Shown in pieces: positions 17,709-26,958 of a DNA stretch of 64,000 bases (position 1 is the first letter of the stretch; each line of letters starts with the position of its first letter). The notes beneath the pieces are model-generated. The model was not told the DNA's origin, ran no database searches, and saw only the letters and a program-made list of their open reading frames with translations. This stretch comes from Gordonibacter sp034932485 (lineage in GTDB: Bacteria > Actinomycetota > Coriobacteriia > Coriobacteriales > Eggerthellaceae): NCBI GenBank assembly GCA_034932485.1, contig JAYFOQ010000005.1, positions 1 to 64,000 of the forward strand. The letters are read 5' to 3'. The position numbers and the translations under genes are program-made.

Positions 17709-18173
17709 ATGAAGGGAAACCAGAAACTCATCGACACATTAAACTCACTGCTCGCCGGAGAACTGACCGCAATCAACCAGTACATGGTTCATGCGGAAAT
17801 GTGCGAAGATTGGGGTTATGGCAAGCTGCACGAAAGGATCGAAAAGCGCGCTATCACCGAGATGAAGCATGCCGAGCACCTTATTGGCAGAATTCTGTTC
17901 CTTGAGGGGACCCCTATCGTCTCGCACCTGGAAGACATCCATATCGGCGCCACCGTTCCCCAGCAAGTCGACAATGATCACGCTGCGGAAATCAGCACCG
18001 TTAAGCAGTATAACGAAGCCATCGTACTTGCTGGAGAAGTGCTTGATTACGCCACACGCGACATGCTTATGGAAATACTTCAGGATGAAGACCATCATGT
18101 TGATGATATTGAAGATATGCAAGATCAAATTGACCAGATGTCACTACAAATCTTCCTTTCCACGCAGAACTAA
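17709..18173 (+). CDS. bfr: Bacterioferritin
   Basis: A 154-residue four-helix protein that forms a 24-subunit shell, oxidises Fe(II) and stores ferric mineral. The dinuclear ferroxidase ligands are recognisable in AGELTAINQY, EMKHAEH, YNEAIVLAGE and DEDHHVDDIE. The methionine in TEMKHAEHLIGRILFLEG matches the haem-ligating Met of bacterioferritins. The ATG at 17709 follows an AGAAGGAG ribosome site; an earlier in-frame codon at 17667 has none. It is divergent from yebC and ends in a strong terminator. Confidence 0.93.
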   Translation: MKGNQKLIDTLNSLLAGELTAINQYMVHAEMCEDWGYGKLHERIEKRAITEMKHAEHLIGRILFLEGTPIVSHLEDIHIGATVPQQVDNDHAAEISTVKQYNEAIVLAGEVLDYATRDMLMEILQDEDHHVDDIEDMQDQIDQMSLQIFLSTQN

Positions 18174-18257
18174 ACAAGGCTCAAGCACAGCAGTACGCCA
18201 ACGCTCGATAAAACTTCTCAATCCCCCTTACCTACCGAGAAGTTTAAGCAATTCCAG

Positions 18258-18297
18258 AAAGGCTACCTTAATTTTGAGGTAGCCTTTCTTTATTTTT
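18258..18297 (+). terminator. Rho-independent terminator of bacterioferritin
   Basis: Eleven-base perfect arms AAAGGCTACCT/AGGTAGCCTTT with an eight-base loop, followed by the T-rich CTTTATTTTT. Confidence 0.92.
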
Positions 18298-18988
18298 GAT
18301 GCAGTCTTTCTTCACAATGCAGTCTTTCTTCATCTTGATGCGACCCCTTCGCTTTCACTTGATTCACGTCGATCAAGTTGACTGCCCTTGGCACAAAGTT
18401 ATCTGCATTTCATAGCCGCTTTCGGCGTCTGCGTAAGGTTCAGGGAAAGATCGTGGCATGTTTTCGCCAAAATGTTGCAAGGAGACTTGACGCTCTTCGA
18501 GAATAAATCTAAAGAGCGTTACGTTTCACCTAATCAGAACCATATCTGTAGGCTGTCTGCTGATCTGGGATTTGAAAGAGGTATAGGAAGGGAACGTATG
18601 GCGACTGATTTCGCAACAAATCGTCGCAAACATGCCATTTGAACATGAAATCGTTGTCGAGGCGCTCTTGGTATTGGTTCGCATTTTTTGTCGCCTGAAA
18701 ACATCACCCAATATTACAACCCGAGAGCTCCCTTCCCCAACACTATTCAAAAGCGTCGCCCTCCCTCGACTACGAAAGAACATCACGCTCAAACGCCGCT
18801 CGCACATCACTAAAAGATATCGCCTGCCTCTCCTTGCAAAATCTGTACCTAATTCTTACCACTCCATAACCCACCCTTTTCCCATTGTTTACGCGCGACA
18901 AATACGATAGGTTGCGCCCTCCTGTTCTTCGCCAAACGAAGGCGCGAAAGACAAACCGACCGAATCCAGGGACAATCGAAAGGACACT
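18298..18988. other. Gene-free stretch between bacterioferritin and the metallophosphoesterase
   Basis: Roughly 690 bases without a supported gene. Just after the terminator the 16-base unit ATGCAGTCTTTCTTCA occurs twice in direct repeat (about 18299-18333). The rest has short open frames without a convincing ribosome site or protein character. The promoter of the downstream exported protein should lie in the right-hand part, but I cannot place it. Confidence 0.5.
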
Positions 18989-21832
18989 ATGGAATCCCTC
19001 GAAACTGTATATAACCATGGAAAGTTTGGCGTCTCGCGCCGATCATTCCTCAAAATGGCAGCCGTTGCCGGAATAAGCGCGGCTGGGGGCATGCTCGTCT
19101 TTCCGAACCAGCAGGCAAACGCCACCTTCACACAGCCGACAGACCCACAGTGGCCTGCTCTCAACGGCAACAAAGTGCGTTTCACCGTGCATAGCGACAC
19201 GCATTTTACCTGCTGTGATGTAGAGAAGAAACTGCCCTTCGCCTTTGAGAACATCTACCATGCCGTGCCCGATTGCGCTGCGCATGTTTTCGTTGGCGAC
19301 TCGGTGAACACTGGCACGTCAACTGAATTCGACGCACTCGTAGCAAGCGCAAACGTGGCCATCAAGAAACCGGCGTTGTTCGTTATGGGAAACCACGAAT
19401 TCGGTGTGGGCGGCAGCCCCCTTGAGGGCAACGCCGTGACAAACTTCAAAAACTTCTTGTCACGCCTAACCACCCCTGATGCTTACCAGAAGCCAAGCGG
19501 TACATTCGAGGGGAAGCTGAACATACATACTGAAATAGGTGGTTATCACGTGATAGCTGCCAGCTGTGGTCGCGGCTACTGGTATGGCGACACTACGCAC
19601 GACGACGACGGAATAACCCCCATCACCATTCTCGACTGGATGAAGCGCGAGATCGCCGCTGCGGCAGCAGCCGACCCCAGCGGCACCAAACCGATCTTCT
19701 TCATGACGCACCATCCCTTCCCTGACACGGTTTGGTACTCTCCCACCTCATTTAACGCGGGATGGATTGGCGACTACGGTGCTGCAGACGATCGCAATTC
19801 CAAGAAGTTCTACAACGAACTGAAGGCGAACTACCCTCAGCTTATTCACTTCTCGGGGCATACCCACATTCCCGAAGAAGACCCCCGCTCCATCTTTCAA
19901 GACACCGACGGTTTCACTCTGGTACAAACAGCTACGTTCGGCGACAACTTTTGGATGCGCGGTGGCAAGGATACCGACGGTTACGACAAAAACGGCTCTA
20001 CCGGAGGCCACCCCTCCAACGGATACGATGCGAGCCAATGCCTCCTCGTAGAAGTGGATACCGCAAATAATCATGAAGTCACTATCCGTCGCATGGACTT
20101 CCGGCAGGGAGACTATCGGGGAGTTCCCTGGACATTTAAAGTATCCGACAAATCCACCTGGAACTATACGCATACTGGCATGGAAGCACGCAGCCTACCT
20201 CCCGTCTTAGAAGAAGGCGCAACAGTGCGCATACCCACCGACTCCATCACGCAGACCGGGGCATCGTTTACTATCGCAGCCAGCAATATCAAACCCAACA
20301 CATCAGGCCTCGCCGACGATGTAGTAATGAGTTACCGCATTGTCGTATTAGACGCTCACGGAGGCGAGGTCTATCACGCCTGCTTTATGTCCGATTACTA
20401 TAACGCCCCTGTTAACCAGCCCGCCGAATTCACCCGTCCCCTATTCGGCGCGTCACTTGCGCCCGAAAGCGCCTATAGCCTGAAAGCGTATGCCCGTAAC
20501 CCCTGGGAAAAAGAAACGTTTATCGGCGAAGTTATCTTCACCACTGCAGGCAGAGAAATCATCCCTGCAACGCCCCTGCTGTCGATTGACTTCTCGCAAG
20601 GTTCTGCAGCCGATTTGTCCGAGACACCTCATGCCGCAACCTCATTCGGCAACCCAGTGTTTGAAACCGTCGAAGATTTCGGTTGCCAGGTGGCTGTCTT
20701 CGACGGAACGTCGGCCGCCTTCGGGTACGATTTCGCACTCGAAGATTTCGCCAAGTTAGCAACCTCCACCACTGCCGAACTGCTTATGCAGTTCACCGCT
20801 AAACCAAGCTCAGGCTATACCGACATCTTTTCCTGCGGGCAAGGCGGCGGACAATGGCTGGAATACTATCCATCGGGCAAGTTACATTATTACTTTACCG
20901 ATGGCTCAACCAGCGTATCCACACCTGTTGAGCCGGGAGTGTGGACACATATTACAGCCACCTATGACGGAACTGCCATCAAGCTGTACAAAGACGGAGT
21001 GCTAGCCGGAGAAACAGCCGCAACGGGAACCATCGCCGCACCGACCGCTTCGACACTGCGCTGGTACATCGGCGCCGACTGCAACAGCAAGGGAGAACCC
21101 GAAGCGTTCAGCCCCGCGAAGGTCGCATTCGCAAAACTAGCACACGGCACCGTAGCAACCGCCGAAGACGTAGCTGCGAACTACCTAACCTGCGCGCCAT
21201 CAGCCATCGAGCTGCCGGGAGTAGGCGCATTTGGAACGCCCACCGTCGATGCGGTATGCGTTATCCCCACAGCAACGGCCACAACCTTGAATGGAACCAC
21301 CCTCAATGCGGTACCGAGCGTCATCGACCCAGAAGGGAACCCCGTCGGCCTTTATCTTACATCAGTACCCCAGGGTGCCGTCACTCTTGCTGCCGCAGCA
21401 GCCAACGGGGCCACACTCTACTCCTTCATTCCCACCCTTGAGGGAAGCTATACCGTAACTTACCGCGCTGGTTACTCGCAAGCGTTCCTGGCGGTGCCTG
21501 TTGTGGCTGCCGCCATTAAACCCGACCCCGACCCAACACCCAATCCTAAGCCCGAGCCTGACCCAACACCCGAACCGAACCCTACGCCCTCACCCAACCC
21601 TTTACCCGGAGGCAATGCTGGCAGTGGCACCGGCGGCTCCAACCAGGGAGGCAACTCCAACGGGGGAAGCGAAACCGTCTCCTTTTATTCCAGTAACTCG
21701 AAGCTTGTTAAAACTGGCGACAACACTGATGCCACCGGTGTGCTGGTCGGGCTAATGGCTACCGCCGGAGCTGCTGCATGCGTAGCGCGAGGCTTTCTGA
21801 AAGGTGAGTTCTCCGAAAAGGACACCCACTAA
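18989..21832 (+). CDS. Tat-exported, wall-anchored metallophosphoesterase with LamG-like domain
   Basis: A 947-residue surface protein. SRRSFLKMAAVAG (residues 16-28) is a twin-arginine signal. A calcineurin-like phosphoesterase domain covers about residues 60-370, with metal-ligand motifs SDTHF (~69-73), GDSVNTG (~103), GNHE (~134-137), THHPF and SGHTHI. A LamG/concanavalin-like jelly-roll follows at about 590-740 (PGVWTHITATYDGTAIKLYK). Next come a Pro/Asp/Asn-rich spacer of PDPTPNPKPEP type and a Gly/Ser linker. The C-terminus has a sortase-like LVKTG (~906-910), a hydrophobic segment and charged residues. It probably hydrolyses a phosphoester outside the cell; the substrate is unknown. 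Tat export implies folding with metal before export. Confidence 0.88.
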   Translation: MESLETVYNHGKFGVSRRSFLKMAAVAGISAAGGMLVFPNQQANATFTQPTDPQWPALNGNKVRFTVHSDTHFTCCDVEKKLPFAFENIYHAVPDCAAHVFVGDSVNTGTSTEFDALVASANVAIKKPALFVMGNHEFGVGGSPLEGNAVTNFKNFLSRLTTPDAYQKPSGTFEGKLNIHTEIGGYHVIAASCGRGYWYGDTTHDDDGITPITILDWMKREIAAAAAADPSGTKPIFFMTHHPFPDTVWYSPTSFNAGWIGDYGAADDRNSKKFYNELKANYPQLIHFSGHTHIPEEDPRSIFQDTDGFTLVQTATFGDNFWMRGGKDTDGYDKNGSTGGHPSNGYDASQCLLVEVDTANNHEVTIRRMDFRQGDYRGVPWTFKVSDKSTWNYTHTGMEARSLPPVLEEGATVRIPTDSITQTGASFTIAASNIKPNTSGLADDVVMSYRIVVLDAHGGEVYHACFMSDYYNAPVNQPAEFTRPLFGASLAPESAYSLKAYARNPWEKETFIGEVIFTTAGREIIPATPLLSIDFSQGSAADLSETPHAATSFGNPVFETVEDFGCQVAVFDGTSAAFGYDFALEDFAKLATSTTAELLMQFTAKPSSGYTDIFSCGQGGGQWLEYYPSGKLHYYFTDGSTSVSTPVEPGVWTHITATYDGTAIKLYKDGVLAGETAATGTIAAPTASTLRWYIGADCNSKGEPEAFSPAKVAFAKLAHGTVATAEDVAANYLTCAPSAIELPGVGAFGTPTVDAVCVIPTATATTLNGTTLNAVPSVIDPEGNPVGLYLTSVPQGAVTLAAAAANGATLYSFIPTLEGSYTVTYRAGYSQAFLAVPVVAAAIKPDPDPTPNPKPEPDPTPEPNPTPSPNPLPGGNAGSGTGGSNQGGNSNGGSETVSFYSSNSKLVKTGDNTDATGVLVGLMATAGAAACVARGFLKGEFSEKDTH

Positions 21833-21849
21833 GTATCATGAGAGCAAGA

Positions 21850-21893
21850 AGCCCCTTCGACATTTTCATGAACTTGTCGAAGGGGCTTTCGGA
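21850..21893 (+). terminator. Terminator of the metallophosphoesterase gene
   Basis: Thirteen-base perfect arms AGCCCCTTCGACA/TGTCGAAGGGGCT with a 12-base loop, then TTCGGATTTCTT. It may also serve the convergent moaC gene. Confidence 0.85.
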
Positions 21894-21942
21894 TTTCTTA
21901 ATTCAGCATCGAGCGTCCCCGATAACGGCAAACCCGCAAGGC

Positions 21943-22440
21943 TTAACGTTCCCAAAGACCGGATTTGCCACCTTCCTTCTTCAACAGGCGCACATCTTGT
22001 ATCTCCATGCCACGATCGACCGCCTTACACATGTCATATACGGTAAGACAAGCTACGCTGGCAGCAGTAAGAGCCTCCATCTCGATGCCCGTCTTTCCGG
22101 TAACACCGCACGTACACAGCACGTGAATACCGACCAGGCTGTCGGCACGCTCGCCTGCTACTACGGGCACGCACTCCACCTTCGCCTTCGTAATGTTTAG
22201 CGGATGACACATGGGAATAAGGTTACTGGTTTGCTTTGCTGCCATGACCCCAGCCACACGCGCACAGGCGAGTACATCACCTTTGGCGGCCTTCCCCTCC
22301 ACAATTAACGCAAGCGTATCCGGGTTCATCGAGATAAAACCCTCAGCTACGGCGATGCGCTCGGTATCGGCCTTTTGCGACACATCCACCATACGTACGT
22401 CGCCCTGCTCGTCAATATGGGTAAGTTGTTGGTCGGTCAT
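21943..22440 (-). CDS. moaC: Cyclic pyranopterin monophosphate synthase MoaC
   Basis: MoaC converts the MoaA product to cyclic pyranopterin monophosphate in molybdopterin synthesis. The protein is 165 residues. It has the family motifs VDVSQKADTERIAVAEGFI, KGDVLACARVAGVMAAK, IPMCHPL and GIEMEALTAASVACLTVYDM, which include the active-site Lys and Asp regions. The ATG at 22440 has AAGGAG seven bases upstream; an earlier ATG at 22470 lacks one. moaA lies upstream on the same strand with about 115 bases between. Confidence 0.97.
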   Translation of the reverse strand: MTDQQLTHIDEQGDVRMVDVSQKADTERIAVAEGFISMNPDTLALIVEGKAAKGDVLACARVAGVMAAKQTSNLIPMCHPLNITKAKVECVPVVAGERADSLVGIHVLCTCGVTGKTGIEMEALTAASVACLTVYDMCKAVDRGMEIQDVRLLKKEGGKSGLWER

Positions 22441-22555
22441 GCGTTGCTCCTTGGTTATTTTTAAGTGCACTAATTGGCATAGTGAGTCGCTGCGAAGAGC
22501 TGAAGGCCTTTACAGCGTCGGCAGATTCCGGCAGTCGTAAGGCTAACACAACATA

Positions 22556-23608
22556 TCAGCCACCTATTTGAGACATGCCTCGCTCGGTTCCTACTTTGTC
22601 GTGGTGTTCATCGGGCTTAGCGCCCAGTGCTTCAGCAAACACCGCGCGTGCCGCCTCATCAAGTGGGGCTTCATCGAGAGGAGCCGCTTCTCCCATAGCC
22701 GCCATTCCTTCAGTATCGGCACGCAACGCAGCACGTAGATCGTACTCGTCGTCCGAGAACAGGCAGGGGCGCAGCTTACCGTCTGCCGTCAGACGCAGGC
22801 GATTACATTCACTACAGAAATGGCGCGACAACGGAGAGATAAACCCAACCGTACCCTGCGCACCTGGAAATTCAAAGTAACGCGCCGGACCCCAGCCAAG
22901 AGGACTATCTTCACCAGCGGCCACCAATTCGTCCATACCTGCTGCCCGCGCACGCTCGTTAATAATACCCAGCAGTTCCTCGCTGGGAACAACATCCCGC
23001 TCTCCCCATCCGCAGCCGTCCACGCCCGAACTCTCACCCACCGGCATGTACTCAATGAAGCGCACATGCAGCGGCCGGTCGATGGATAGTTTTGCAAACG
23101 CTAAGTAGTCTTGGTTCAAACTGCGCACCGCAACAGCATTAATTTTCACCGGGTTGAAGCCCGCTTCAAGCGCAGCCTCGATGCCAGCAAGCGTCTGATC
23201 GAGCGAACCACACCGAGTAATCTGACGAAACTGATTCTCGTCAAGCGTATCAAGCGAAATATTCACCCGCGAAAGCCCAGCAGCCTTCAATGCACTCGCC
23301 ATCTGCGGCAACAGCACCCCGTTGGTGGTCATCGATACGTTTTCGATACCCGGCACGTCTGCAATAGAGCGCACCAATTCGACAACACCCTTGCGCACCA
23401 GCGGCTCACCGCCAGTAAGGCGAATACTGCGAATGCCCATGTCAGCCGCCACGCGAACCGCTTGTTCAATCTCCTCAATACGCAAGATTTCATCGTGAGC
23501 GAGCTGGTTCACCCCTTCTTCGGGCATGCAATAAATACAGCGGAAGTTACAGCGATCTGTTAACGATATTCTCAAGTAGTCGATCACTCGACCATGACTG
23601 TCTTTCAT
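22556..23608 (-). CDS. moaA: GTP 3',8-cyclase MoaA
   Basis: A radical-SAM enzyme that starts molybdopterin synthesis by cyclising GTP. The N-terminal cluster motif is CNFRCIYC within SLTDRCNFRCIYCMPEEG. SAM-binding RLTGGEPLVRKG follows. The C-terminal second-cluster motif is SRHFCSECNRLRLTADGKLRPC, and the conserved terminal Gly-Gly is present (…SQIGG). The ATG at 23608 with GGGAAGG upstream gives the usual N-terminus; the open frame extends further without support. A non-conserved Ala/Glu-rich stretch of about 40 residues lies before the GG tail. Confidence 0.97.
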   Translation of the reverse strand: MKDSHGRVIDYLRISLTDRCNFRCIYCMPEEGVNQLAHDEILRIEEIEQAVRVAADMGIRSIRLTGGEPLVRKGVVELVRSIADVPGIENVSMTTNGVLLPQMASALKAAGLSRVNISLDTLDENQFRQITRCGSLDQTLAGIEAALEAGFNPVKINAVAVRSLNQDYLAFAKLSIDRPLHVRFIEYMPVGESSGVDGCGWGERDVVPSEELLGIINERARAAGMDELVAAGEDSPLGWGPARYFEFPGAQGTVGFISPLSRHFCSECNRLRLTADGKLRPCLFSDDEYDLRAALRADTEGMAAMGEAAPLDEAPLDEAARAVFAEALGAKPDEHHDKVGTERGMSQIGG

Positions 23609-23636
23609 GAGGGGCCTTCCCTTCTCCTTTGAGGAT

Positions 23637-23665
23637 ATTATAGGGCATGGTCTTATACTTGCGAA
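23637..23665 (-). promoter_or_regulatory. Predicted sigma-70-type promoter of moaA
   Basis: On the minus strand a perfect -10 TATAAT (23637-23642) is preceded at 17 bases by TTCGCA (23660-23665), a weak -35. The start site would lie about 20 bases before the moaA ATG. Confidence 0.5.
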
Positions 23666-23801
23666 GGGCAATTCTGACCTACGGTAAAATCGGGGATTCA
23701 TCTGCCCAAGGTTCACTTTTTCAAAGCAGATACTCTCAATAATACGACTCATAGCCCTCATGCTTCCTCTATCCAGACATGCGAGGCGCCGTCACCTCTC
23801 T

Positions 23802-25145
23802 CTATTTGCGCACGCGACGCAACACGCGCAGTTCTTGCCTAATTCTTGAAGGATTACGAACCAATCCGCGACACACGCGAAACATCGGTAGAAAGGGGCG
23901 CAGAATAGGCAGACGATAAAATATCGGAAAGGCCTCCTGCATCGCATCTTCCTTCAGAAACACGCGACTGAGTAGATAGCGACGTTTGGCTGCCTTCAGA
24001 TCGCCTTTACTCTCAATCAGATTCTTCGTAATTTTTTTCTCAACACGTATCCGCAGGTTTCCGTATGTTCCGCTTTCCAGAAAGTAAAACAGGAGTTTTT
24101 CTTGATCGGGTGTGAACTGTATTTGATCGGGTGTGAACTGCTCTCGGTCAGGCGCAACTTTTTCTTGATCGGGCGCGAACTGCCCCGATCCCAGCGCGTC
24201 CTTCTTTCCAAAAGCAGTCTCAGACAAAACACGAGTATGGCGCTCAAACGACTCCAACCCTAGCGTCCTTAGTTCAGTGCGCACGTAATTCCAATCGAGG
24301 GCTTCTCCTTTCGCACGCAAGAACACCTGCTGATCAACGAGAAAGCGAATACCACACCCACATGCATCAAAATGCTTGAACCCATGCACAAGAAAATACA
24401 GGTATTCATCTTCGTCGGCGAAGTGAAATTCCAAGCAGCTTTTGACGTCTCCGTCGACCGACGAGCAAGAAGATTCAGTGTTACAAACAGCACGCAACCA
24501 GGGATTTTCATAATACGACGCATACGGACTCGATGCCGGGACCAACCTACGATGCATTTCAAAGTTAAAGCAGGGCTCTTTATGGAAACTATCGTGGTTG
24601 CCTTTCTCAAACGACTCTGTTCGATAACCGCGCTTCTCCATGATGTCCCGCATAACGAAAAGCACCTTGCGCACCGAGGCTTCACGCGCAACCTGGCTAT
24701 CGCCCTTAATGCGAAAACCCCCTTGAGGAGATTTCTCAACCAACCCATAGAGAATGTCGTTGTCGGCCATCAACCGCATTTCGGGGCAGGGATAATACTC
24801 GGCAATTACTATGCCCTTAAGCGGCAAATAGGATAAGCCCTGTTCCCGCATGGCTGCCAGCACTTCTTCCCGCTCTGCATCGAAGCGCAAGCGACGCAAG
24901 AAAATCATGCTAGCCTGCTCGGACCAGCGTTTTCGAAGAACTGTCGGAATGTCCGACAGTTGTCGCGCACCAACCCATACCGCTCCTTCTACTCCATTCA
25001 TCACCGCAATTTCGTGCACGTGAGCCCACGTTATACCATCAGGTAGATTACGGGCAGAACCACCATGCAAGGCGCAGCTTATTAAATGAACCACATAGAA
25101 TCCCGCCGTTCTAAACAACGTTGCATCCCACGTAAGTTCAGACAT
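23802..25145 (-). CDS. Nucleotidyltransferase family protein (NTP_transf_5-like) with tandem heptad insert
   Basis: A 447-residue protein resembling the NTP_transf_5 (PF14907-type) family. The core motif LPLKGIVIAEYYPCPEMRLM-A-D-N-D has the acidic pair expected of a nucleotidyltransferase and lies about residues 105-125. Such proteins occur in lasso-peptide and related clusters beside HprK-like kinases and PqqD proteins, as here. Around residues 320-350 a stretch of four seven-residue repeats (QFAPDQE, KVAPDRE, QFTPDQI, QFTPDQE) interrupts the sequence, matching a 21-base tandem repeat in the DNA. A GGGAGG ribosome site precedes the ATG, which overlaps the end of the ABC gene by eight bases. 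The substrate is unknown. Confidence 0.78.
   Translation of the reverse strand: MSELTWDATLFRTAGFYVVHLISCALHGGSARNLPDGITWAHVHEIAVMNGVEGAVWVGARQLSDIPTVLRKRWSEQASMIFLRRLRFDAEREEVLAAMREQGLSYLPLKGIVIAEYYPCPEMRLMADNDILYGLVEKSPQGGFRIKGDSQVAREASVRKVLFVMRDIMEKRGYRTESFEKGNHDSFHKEPCFNFEMHRRLVPASSPYASYYENPWLRAVCNTESSCSSVDGDVKSCLEFHFADEDEYLYFLVHGFKHFDACGCGIRFLVDQQVFLRAKGEALDWNYVRTELRTLGLESFERHTRVLSETAFGKKDALGSGQFAPDQEKVAPDREQFTPDQIQFTPDQEKLLFYFLESGTYGNLRIRVEKKITKNLIESKGDLKAAKRRYLLSRVFLKEDAMQEAFPIFYRLPILRPFLPMFRVCRGLVRNPSRIRQELRVLRRVRK
24099..24186 (-). repeat. 21-base tandem repeat, about four units, inside the nucleotidyltransferase gene
   Basis: Units of the type TTGATCGGGTGTGAACTG (plus strand) recur at 21-base spacing and stay in frame, so each adds seven residues. 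The two left units are nearly identical and the others more diverged, as expected from slippage expansion. Confidence 0.85.
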
Positions 25146-26949
25146 CGCTTGCCTCCCGATAGCTATCTTTCCCGCAACCTGATGTCGCCTTTTGGGCGCC
25201 GCCCTCCAATCGTATTACTCGATCGCACAAACGCAGCGCCTCCGTCCTATGTGTCACGATGAGTATGGTTCGGTTGGCAAGGATCTTCATATTTTTCAAT
25301 AAATGCTGTTCGGTTTGCTGGTCGAGTGCGGAGGTGGCTTCATCCAAAAGCAAAATTGGAGCAGAAGAATATACCGCTCGAGCAATCGCAAGACGTTGCA
25401 TTTGCCCCTCGGACAAACCGGCACCACGCTCACCCAACACGGTATCAAGACCATCGGGCAGGGCACTTACGAACTGCCAGGCGCAGGCCACACGGCAAGC
25501 ATATTCCACGCGCGCATCGTCGCTACACGGCCCACGCTCAGCAAAGGACACCACTTCTCGAATGGTTCCCGACATTAAACAGTTTCCCTGGGGTACGTAG
25601 GCAAACATCCCCGAAGGCAGGCATGCGAAAGCGGAGGCAGAATACCGCTTTGAGGCAACACAGACATAAGCGCTACCGGTTTTGGGTTGATATAGTCCCA
25701 TAAGCAGCAACATAGCCGTACTCTTTCCGCTGCCGCTCTCCCCCGTCAGCCCCACTATCTCGCCAGCGCGCACCTGAAACGAGCAGGATTGCAGAATGTG
25801 CCGCATACTGTCGTAGCCGAACGAAACACAATCCAGTCCAAACGATTCGAAACCCCCACAAAGCACATCGCGTGTCGCTAGTCCTTCTGTGGTTTCAGAC
25901 CGCGTATTGTCAGCGCCCTCACGCCACCCAACAACCCTTTCTTCCACGCAGGGGAGCATACCCTCTTCACCGTGCGCGGATGCAGCTTCCTTTGTAATCG
26001 CGACCGTATCTTCCTCCAGATCGCGCAACCTCTCAGCACTGGCGAGCATGGCTGAATACCTCGAGAACGCACCACCCATAGTGGTAAAGGGAGACTGCAC
26101 CTGTCCTACTAACTGGATAACAGCCATCATAGTGCCATACGTCATGCTACCTTGCAGAAGTCCCGCCCCACACCAGACAAATCCCAGCAGATAGCCACCT
26201 TGCAACGCCAAGCTCAACCCCGCATTGCTCGCACTTGATACCGCGCTGCGACGCATGCGCGCTTTGCGGTGTCGCTCTTGGTTTCTCGCGTGCGTGCGCT
26301 CCACCTTGTCTTCGCATCCAAACGAATGAACCACCACGAGGCTTTCAAGACATTCCTGAACAAAACAGCGCACCGTACTTTCAGTCTCTTGCACCCACAA
26401 ATGAAGCGGACGAAACAACCGACGCGCAGGTATAGACACCAAAGCCAGCACCACACCAGCGCACGCAAACACCGCGGCCAAAACCGGAGCCAAAACGAAC
26501 AGTGCGCCAAATGCACCAAGCAATCGTATTGCCAGAGAAACGACGCTTGGTACAAATGAGGCAACTCCGTCCGACACGATTGTTACGTCCGATGTCATAC
26601 GACTGGTCACCTCACCGCTGTGACGGACAGATGAGGTGCGGTAATCTTGCACCAGCACTGCATGCAGCGCACGCTGTCTCAGCCGGTTGTCAAGCAACGC
26701 CCGTGCGCCTTCCTCCGCAAAACGATTCAGCGCTCGCAGCGTCACTTGCAACGTCAGCAAGCCCCCAAACAAACCTACCGCCAGCCAAAACTCTGCCGCG
26801 TTCCCCGCTACCGCCTGGTCAATGGCTTGGCGCATAACCAGGGCAAACGCCACGGCATTAAGCGCGATCAACCCTTGCACCAAACATAAGGTAGCAACCA
26901 GCCAGCCGCCACTTCCCACCGCTTTTACTATCCAACCATGCACCTTCAA
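25138..26949 (-). CDS. ABC exporter, fused permease and ATPase
   Basis: A 603-residue half-transporter with an N-terminal six-helix exporter domain (residues ~10-300) and a C-terminal ATPase (from ~365). It has Walker A GLTGESGSGKSTA, signature LSEGQMQRLAIARAV, Walker B ILLLDEATSALDQ and the H-loop IVTHR. Note LSEGQ rather than LSGGQ. No C39 peptidase domain precedes it, so any leader removal must be done by another protein, perhaps the S24/S26-type peptidase encoded nine bases upstream. The likely start is a TTG at 26949 with GAGG seven bases before it; a GTG two codons on is also possible. By context it probably exports the product of this cluster. Confidence 0.86.
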   Translation of the reverse strand: MKVHGWIVKAVGSGGWLVATLCLVQGLIALNAVAFALVMRQAIDQAVAGNAAEFWLAVGLFGGLLTLQVTLRALNRFAEEGARALLDNRLRQRALHAVLVQDYRTSSVRHSGEVTSRMTSDVTIVSDGVASFVPSVVSLAIRLLGAFGALFVLAPVLAAVFACAGVVLALVSIPARRLFRPLHLWVQETESTVRCFVQECLESLVVVHSFGCEDKVERTHARNQERHRKARMRRSAVSSASNAGLSLALQGGYLLGFVWCGAGLLQGSMTYGTMMAVIQLVGQVQSPFTTMGGAFSRYSAMLASAERLRDLEEDTVAITKEAASAHGEEGMLPCVEERVVGWREGADNTRSETTEGLATRDVLCGGFESFGLDCVSFGYDSMRHILQSCSFQVRAGEIVGLTGESGSGKSTAMLLLMGLYQPKTGSAYVCVASKRYSASAFACLPSGMFAYVPQGNCLMSGTIREVVSFAERGPCSDDARVEYACRVACAWQFVSALPDGLDTVLGERGAGLSEGQMQRLAIARAVYSSAPILLLDEATSALDQQTEQHLLKNMKILANRTILIVTHRTEALRLCDRVIRLEGGAQKATSGCGKDSYREASDV

Positions 26950-26958
26950 CGTCGAGCC

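Noticed and set aside
18388..18910. Small frames between bacterioferritin and the metallophosphoesterase
   Set aside because: Overlapping frames on both strands, no ribosome site, no recognisable motif.
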